NCBI GenBank assembly: GCA_019649035.1 | Contig: BMAT01009188.1 | Coordinates: 72,241-93,831, forward strand | Reading direction: 5' to 3' | Source of the DNA: Elysia marginata | Lineage: Eukaryota > Mollusca > Gastropoda > Plakobranchidae | Length of the DNA stretch: 21,591 bases | Shown: positions 12,001-20,300 of the stretch, piece after piece | Layout of the letters: every line of letters starts with the position of its first letter | How positions within the stretch are numbered: position 1 is the stretch's first letter | Notes under the pieces: generated by a model | The model's input: only the letters and a program-made list of their open reading frames with translations | Told to the model about the DNA's origin: nothing | The model's database searches: none | Position numbers and translations under genes: made by a program

Positions 12001-15000
12001 ACATAATTATACAAGACCATACAGCATTTTGTTTATAAAATGAGAGCATAATAATAGCACATGTAAAATAAATTTTGTTGTACACCATTTAAACTGTGTT
12101 TAAGAAACGTGGAAACCAATGTGTTTGGATTTTCTAAATTTACAGTCTAAATAACTCCAAGCCAAATAAAAATTGTAAGTGAACATATCTATGTGTGATG
12201 ATTTTATGTACAGAATTTTGGTACAGGGCTAGATCTGTTTTGAAGTAACTATTGATTACCAAACGTTTCCTTTTCAATTCATTTGTGACAACCTAAAACA
12301 TCCGTTTCTCAATTTCAAAATACAACCAATGCTTGCCACTCTTGGCTGATTTTGCTTCATTCTAAAATCTTATGTAGGTTCTATTCTATCAACATAAAAC
12401 CTTTTGCGGGCTTTGGTATACGAAGACAAATTGTACTTGCTTTCATTTGGATCGCTTTTTTCTTTTCCCCCCGCCTTTTTGTCTCACTCATTGCTTCTGC
12501 GTTGCTGACATTTGAAAGTACCACAAGCTTGGAGCTTTTCTCCTTTTCAATCTTTTAATTTTGTTATCCTTTTAACTGGGAAAGAAACCAATTAAAATAC
12601 ACAGAAATCTGGTTTAAAATGAAATTTTTTTTACTCACAGTTTTTAAGTCTTTATGTACCACAACAATACAAAAAATAGTCTTTAAAGGTTTAATGCTTT
12701 TCAAAGATAGCGAAATCTAGTGATCAATGTAAAGGGTTTGATATGTTTTGTTTGTGTGAGTAATTCTTGTTTTTTAATGTACATGTGTCATGTCGTGAAA
12801 ATGAGTATTCAATTTTTTTATGAGTTCTCATAATCGATGCATGGGGTTGGATATTAGTTAATGACAGTGCATTTTAGAAGAACAATATTAACAAATAACG
12901 TTTACTCGGAAGATATAACTGTGGGTCCACATTCATATGGTCTATACCTGTTACCAAAGAAACTATGTACAACTATACATAAATAACAGTTCTTTTTTTG
13001 TTTCTAGTCTTTTTAATAATCCAATAGTCCATCTGTTACCTTCTTCAAGGGTTTAAAGCTTTAATTTTTTTCAAACCAATGCCAAGTTGACATGTTTATA
13101 ATCGAATGTTTTCTAAAAATAAATTTAATTTAGGTAGATCTAATTTGCTTACATATGACTTTGTTTGATGCTTTCTTATAATAGTAAAAAAAGTTGTATG
13201 ATTTTTTTTGTATATTAAATCAATAAGATAACGAAAATAATTTTATCCTAAAAACCCCAAAATCAATTTTCTTTTTTTTTTGGCAATTGTATTTTAAGTG
13301 TTACTGCTCCCATGAAAATAAATGACACTATCAATGATCTCTTTCCTTTGTTTGCCTACTGTATTTGTTGCATGCTCCCCAAAATCTAACACTTGTATTC
13401 TTTTTTTTTCGTTTTTGGCTCGCCCAAAACACATCGGTCTACAACAGGCATGTTCCACACAGGACTATCAGAGGATGCACTACCAGGACGCATGCGCACT
13501 TCCCCACCCATCCCTGAATCAGACCAATCAGCATGCCTAGGTTTAGTAGCAGGTCAAGAATCGGTGCCGCATGACGTCACTGATGATGATCTCTCTCAGT
13601 TCGAAACGATGGTCCCATCAGATAATGGTGATTACAAGGGAGTTAGAGGTTTAGATGAAATTCCTAGAGGATCGACAGAAACACTAGAGTTTCGTGATAG
13701 TCCGAATTTAGAGAGCGATAGAGAATTTTCAAATGATGAAGAAATCCGTAGGATCGACGATAGCTTTGATATAAGTACAACTTACGAAGAATCGGATGAT
13801 AGTAAAAGGGATACTGTTGTAAACAGCAATACTCAAATGATGAGACCGTTGAACGAGTCTTTGTCCTCGTCAACATTAGAGAATGAGAGTAGCGCTGAAG
13901 AGGAGGAAGGAGAAGAGGAAATAAACTCATTGGAGCCATCAGAACCAGCTAGTTTGGTTTCGGAAGACTATTCGTTCGACCATTTACCAGTTGTTAATGA
14001 GCTTGGCGTTGAAAACGTTGGAAGAAATGAGACTTCGCTTTTTGACGAGTTGAAAGCAGGAAGGTTACACGAAAGCTTCTCGTCTACTTTAGATAGTAGT
14101 GAAGACAACAGCATGAGCTTAAATAAAGATAACGACGATGATGCAGAACTTGGCGCATCAAACACCGGACATGATAGCATCGCCCAGGTATCGACTAAAA
14201 CTCCCGAAAAACCAGCGCCCCCTAGCAAATTAAATCTCATCGTCTCGCCACTGCAGCCTACGAAATCGTTCAAAAACGGGGTGGCTATTTTCGTTTGTGA
14301 GGTCATCAGTAAGCGGGTGGGTGTGGCTTGGGAGAAGGATGGTCAGAAGATTGAGGCGTCCTCGAAGTACGTGGTCACTCGTGCTGGCAAGATGCACTCG
14401 CTGACCATACATGACGTGCAGGCAGGGGACGAGGGTCAGTACAGTATAGTGTGTGACGATGACCAAGCGTCGTCTGCAGGGCTGGAAGTTCGGGGTGTGT
14501 CCAGTAGCTAGCCCATGTCCAGTAGCTAGCCCATGTGTATTGTAGTTTCCTAGCTGTGCAATGCTCGCAAGGGTGACGATTGGTGACGATGCTAACATCT
14601 GCGATATTGTTGTTCATTTTGCATTCCTAGTTATGATTGGACTATAATATAATTTATGCAAAGGAACAGGCAGCATTCATTTGCATATATCACTTGTCAA
14701 ACCATTCTGCAAAAGTTTTGTGAAGCCGTTAGAGCTTATGATCTTGTTTTCCTTAAGTTCTTTGGTGTTAATAAATAAATCCTTGAAGCATGGGAATCCT
14801 TTATCACTATCCCAGCGCTAGGTGAATGTTTGCAAACCGTTTACATCATAGCATTCTCTTTATCTCATTTCATTTCATGTTTGACTTAAATATATTTATC
14901 GATCAAGAAAAAGAGGATTAAAATTGTACCTCCACGACAATACAATGGAAATCAGATGTAAAGCTAAAATATGAAGTTTTTTTAAACTATGAATAGTTTG

Positions 15001-17247
15001 TGTCCTTGCTCATTTTCCATGCATCATCATCGATGTTAATATTATCTTCAACCAGGGATTTTATTTTAAAATCTTACAACATTCCCACTCTCTCCTTTAA
15101 TAATGCTATTCGAAAACAATGTTCTATCCTTTTTTAGTAATATTTCTTGCATTACATCTCTGATTTTATTGCTATCATCCTAGTTATCAGACTTCTATTC
15201 TCTCTGTTGCCTTCGTTCATCTGCCAACTTGTGTTCAAAACCAAAAAAATATCGGTCGATTTTAATTTGTTTCAGATAAGTTGCACTCCATTTCTCTTTC
15301 ATTATTTCCTCCATTTTCCTCTGTCAACCCAAATTGATTTTAAAACTCATCAAGTTAGGATTTTATGTTTTTACTTTCGATCTTAAAGTGAACTTAATTA
15401 GCAAATTGAACCTTATATTATACTCACTCATTAGCATTTGCACTGGTGCAGTGTGAAAACGCTCGAGCGTTTCTCGAAGTTGAGGTTATGTTTTTGATGA
15501 GAAAATTTAACTTACTCTCAGAGATTTCTCTGTCTCGTAAAATTTTTCAAGAAACAACCCTAAAAAAAAAAACAACATCTTTTCCTCTCAAAAGCTTTGA
15601 TGTTTTCGAGTACTTTAACAAAAATGACCTGCATAGCTTACACTTTGAAATTGACCACATCTACCCCTTCTCTTCATCGAAGATTTTTCTATTTTCACCG
15701 CTTTTGTGCGGAAAACTGTGACAAAAGTTACACGATCAATCTTCATTTTGTTTGTTTTTTATCCGTAAGTGCATAGAAATGCATGGATTTGTCTCATTTA
15801 CAAAACCTAACTTTTTCACCTCTACTGCTGATTTTCCTTGTTTTCTGCCCATATTTATCCAATGCAATATCTCTGTACATATATCCCCATGCCTGCTTCC
15901 TAGCTAACACGCTACTAGAGAATGAATTCCGCTAACCCCGTTTCTACCTGTTTTGTTTTATACATATATTTCATATATATTTGTAGACAAAGTATTACCC
16001 CTCAAATTCTTTCAAAATAACATGTGATTATAATGAGCTGTGACGTCAGAACTTGTACTTAGTAGGATTTTTACAGATAACCAAAACAAAAAGGTGCCAC
16101 ACCTTTTAATGTCTGAACTTATTCTTTTTTTTTGATTCACTAAATGTCGGATTGATTCCACGAGAAATGTAGTCACTCTTGCATAAGAATTTAAGATTAA
16201 CGTTAACTGTACATTCGAATCATAAGTAGTTTTCTTTGTCATGTGTTAATAAAAGCCTTCAAAGTTCTTTCGTTCTTTTTATGGTTAACAATGTTCTAGA
16301 AAGTATGCGATAATTGTTTATCATTTCACTAACTTGATGTAAAAACCGTTCTTAAATACGCGTAATATTTTTTTTCTCTTTCAACTACGTAGAATATGCC
16401 TTAATTTTCCATTAATTTTATCAGTATTGAATAAAGACTATGCATCTAAAAGTACTCCTGTTGAACCTGCCTTTCCTAATCTAGATTCCATTTGTGCATG
16501 AATGACTGCAACCTGTTTTGTTTCATATCCCTCCATCTCTGCATGCTGCCCCTCAACCTCTTAGATGCATAATCTTAGAGTTCATGTATGTTCACGTGTG
16601 AAAGAGAAAGCCAGTTGTGCGGTTTACGTTGTTATTTATTTTTCGTTCATACTTGTACGTTAGGGTGTTTGTATAGTGTCTCCAGTAGCAATGTTGTCTT
16701 GGTAAATTGTGAAGTTTCACGTGTCTTGTTCGAGATGGCGTTCTGTTTTATTGTCTGTTTTGTAGTTTTGTCAATCTAGATGTCTGTAAGCGTCAAAATG
16801 TCTGCCCACGTTGCCAAGGTTACCGGACTTAAGGTTTCTAAAGGGAACAAATAAGTCGTCACTGTCAGCTCAATAAAACCATAACATGAGCCCGTTTCTT
16901 AACAAAACACCAAAGATGTCAATAGTAGCCACAACAAAACAAGGAATGCACCTTTGTAGGTGCTATGTTAAATTTTCATTTTTCAATACTGATAGCTGTT
17001 ATCTTTGAAAAGGTTATCAAGGTTGGGGTGTAAAAAGCAGAGGCTTAATAATATATGCATCCTCAGGGGCTAATAATTTCTAGCGTTTCTGAAGATAAGA
17101 AAGTTATTATTTGAACTCATTATCAGGTTTATGCAAGGTTTATGCACCAGTCAGTCTGTTCCTGCAGAATACCTAACACATGCTTTAACCCAAACAATAA
17201 TTTGTAAACAAAAAAAACAAAAACGAAATGATACAATAAAGGTTGAA

Positions 17248-17280
<33 letters not shown>

Positions 17281-17330
17281 AAAAACCTACGCGGTGAAGC
17301 TGACGCACCATACAATCATGTAGTAATGGG

Positions 17331-17379
<49 letters not shown>

Positions 17380-20300
17380 TAATAATAATAATAAACGAAC
17401 TAACTCAAGATATGATCAATATTGCCAGATGAAGAAAACCTCTTCTATTACCGTAAATTTCTCTGTACTTTTCTTTGGCATAATGAAAGCAATATCTCCT
17501 TAGCAACCGAAGTAAACAGCCACCCATTAGAAAGATTAAAGTACAGGTAATATTGCTTACACTAGAATTTCTCTACATATAAGTCGCTACAACTACAACA
17601 AACGCATCAGTAAAATTCTTTCTTTGAAAGCTAAAATCCTACAGAAAGCCATTGCCTGTATAATAATCGAAACCCAGCGAGGTTTTTCAATCTCAAATCC
17701 TTCCTGCTCACCTATAAGCAAACAATAATTTACGCACATTTTAAGCCATGGTCATTTCAAGATCTCTTCTTCCACACTATTCACACTTTAATTTTAAAAG
17801 AAAACAGTACAAACGTGAACTTAGCATACATCCATTGATTCTTGGACAATTACAAGTACACCTCTGTCAACACTATAAAAAAAACCCAAAAAGCTCAAGA
17901 GAAATAGTATCAAGTCACCATGACCAAATATGTATCGCTTTAAATACCTACACTCGCATCCACACATTCAAACGTTACATCTGAGACATTCAAGACATAC
18001 ACTCCATACAAACACATAAGAGTATTAACTCGGACCTTACACAGAAGAAAAACCAATAGCACGGTCCATGAACAGTTTTAGCAGCGCCAGTTTTGGGGCT
18101 GGGTCCATTTGCAATCTCCCCTTCTCAGAACTTCCTCTGAAGGTGACCTTGACCTTAGCTCGAGTCGAGTCAGAGGTCGAGAGAAGCGCCATCTTCACTT
18201 GCATGCTCTCCAAGGTCGACCTTCGTGTGAGTTGGTACAAAGAGGAGGAAAAGTTACAAGCGTCGAGCAAGCATGAGCTCGTTGACCTGGGTCGCATGCA
18301 TAAATTAATAGTGCATGACCTTTGCCCTGCGGACTACACAGATTACCTGGTTGCTATAGGATCTCGCCGTTTGACAGGACGACGTCTGCTCGAAGGTTTG
18401 TCATCTCCTTAACCTGTAGCTGTATAAGAAAAATTGAAAGGCTCAGAATAATTTTGAAAATCTTCAAAGAGCTCGTATGTATAAGCGGTTCCTTAATAAC
18501 GTTGCGGTTCCCTAGCATCGTTGCGGTTCTCTAATAACGTTACGCTTCGGCTGACCTAAAGCTACTCTCCAAAACTGCTGCAACAAAAGTAAAGTATCTA
18601 ACAGTTTTGATATATATACAAATAAGCGAGGCTAGGCTTATTTGGGATGATTAACTAATCTCGGAAATGTCGGCCACTGACTCGATATAAACATATTTTG
18701 CTAGCTTGGGAGATGTTTAAACCTGTTTGCCTGTTTTCGAAACGCGCCTACCTTATAAAAACAAAAGGGTTAAAGAAGTAAACGAATACGCAACCGATTT
18801 GACTGGTATAGAAAAAATGTCTAAGAAGTTGTAGATTTTTTTGTCAACAACCTAAGTAATCATTACCAATTTTAATATATCAATATTCCCAGAAACCGTA
18901 ACAATGTGGGTGTAATAAAGATCCTTATGGATTAGTTCAGGTATTGGGGGAAGAACTTCAACCATACGACATAATTTCATTTACTCTTTCTATGAGAAGT
19001 ATTTACCGATGATGCAGTATCATTCTATACGTACAATTTTCACAAAACCAGACAATTAGGATGATAAAGTTCAATTTTCAAGATCATATATTAATCGATA
19101 AGTTATAGGATTTTGAGAACACTGAACTCACAAAAATCCATATGAAATAAGATTATATAAAAATCGCTCAATCTCCCTCTTAGTGTAGGACCTAGTTGTA
19201 TAGAGAAAGAGAGAAAGATGTCGAAACATAGAAGATCCAGACAACAGTGAGATACGATGAGACCATATAGAATATAGAATTAGTATGGTAGTAAAGAAAG
19301 ATAATTACAAATGTAGATCTAGCAACTAGCGAGACGAAAGACAGAGCAAGACATTGCAAGACGGAACATGAACAAAGTAAGATTCGAACCCGCGCCACAC
19401 GCCGACAGCCATCGCCTTGCCAGACGAGAACCTTAGCGTATCCGTCCCTTAGTGCAGGACTTAAAGAGAGAAAAAAAAATCTAAATTTTGTTGATGGTTC
19501 CTTTTGTTTTTTTTTTGCTTTTTACAACAGAACATGCATGATCAGTTGTTGTCTTTCAGCATGAAAGTTTATTTGAAATAATCTGCTATGGTGTGAGACA
19601 AACATTTTATCATTTCAATGATGCGTGATTGCCTGCATCAAACTTTTGAATAATTATGTTGTGCGAAAAAACCTGAGCATCCACATCTAAAGCATGCAGA
19701 ACCACTGACCAATCATTGGCAACATACCAAAAACGCACTGCATTATGGGAAAAAAACCAGCGCATTTTCCTCAGAAATGTTAAGAACTGTTTTTTTTTTC
19801 AAAATCAATCACGTTTTGTACAGAATTAATATTCAGATTATTATCCAAAAAGTCTTAAGTACTCGTACAAGTAACGAAATCTTAAACCACACCATAGGTT
19901 AAGTGCGTAAGGGTCCTTTCACAAGATGCGTACGTCATTCTAAATACGTACGTTTTCTGAACTGGAGAATTTGAAAAAATAAATCTGTCCCTACACATAA
20001 CCTGTAAACACTTTTTCATATCGGCGCGTCACCATGTAAAAGTGTGAACGTATCACAGCCGTTTAGCGGTCCGTTACCGATACGTAGCCTTAGCATGTCA
20101 TATGCGTCGTGTGAAGGGACCATAACAAGACTTGGTATGCTTTATGCCGTCTATGGCTGTACCAAGGCCCGTGTTAGATCTACTCCTAATACTAGCTAGG
20201 TTGAATCATCATTAACATTGCGAACGTGTCTCGGATATTATGCTTCACAGAGGCCCCGCTGGAGTTTACAATCCCTCTCACCGAACAAACCTGCAAGGAA

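Larger units (their letters stand above)
10600..13447 (+). other. Intron 12 (phase 1), 2.8 kb
   Basis: AT-rich, 2848 bases. It holds one inverted-repeat element (11213-11402) and a 21-base T run (11763-11783). I searched for further Ig exons (Cys and Trp pattern flanked by ag/gt) and saw none. Confidence 0.75.
14495..18128 (+). other. Intron 13 (phase 1), 3.6 kb
   Basis: The longest intron, 3634 bases, AT-rich. It begins with an 18-base tandem duplication and holds CAA and AAT microsatellites near 17251-17393. I saw no Ig-like exon, RNA gene or transposon body in it. Confidence 0.75.
18396..20250 (+). other. Intron 14 (phase 1), with SINE and MITE-like element
   Basis: 1855 bases. It contains a 19-bp tandem repeat (18485-18541), a minus-strand SINE-like element (19193-19446) and an inverted-repeat element (19911-20121). 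The remainder is AT-rich and unassigned. Confidence 0.78.

Noticed and set aside
13664-14598. Minus-strand open frames opposite exon 13
   Set aside because: They are shadows of the coding exon on the other strand and show no domain.
17131-17334. Open frame with a poly-glutamine run
   Set aside because: It is the translation of the CAA repeat in intron 13. There is no domain, and the surrounding sequence is intronic.
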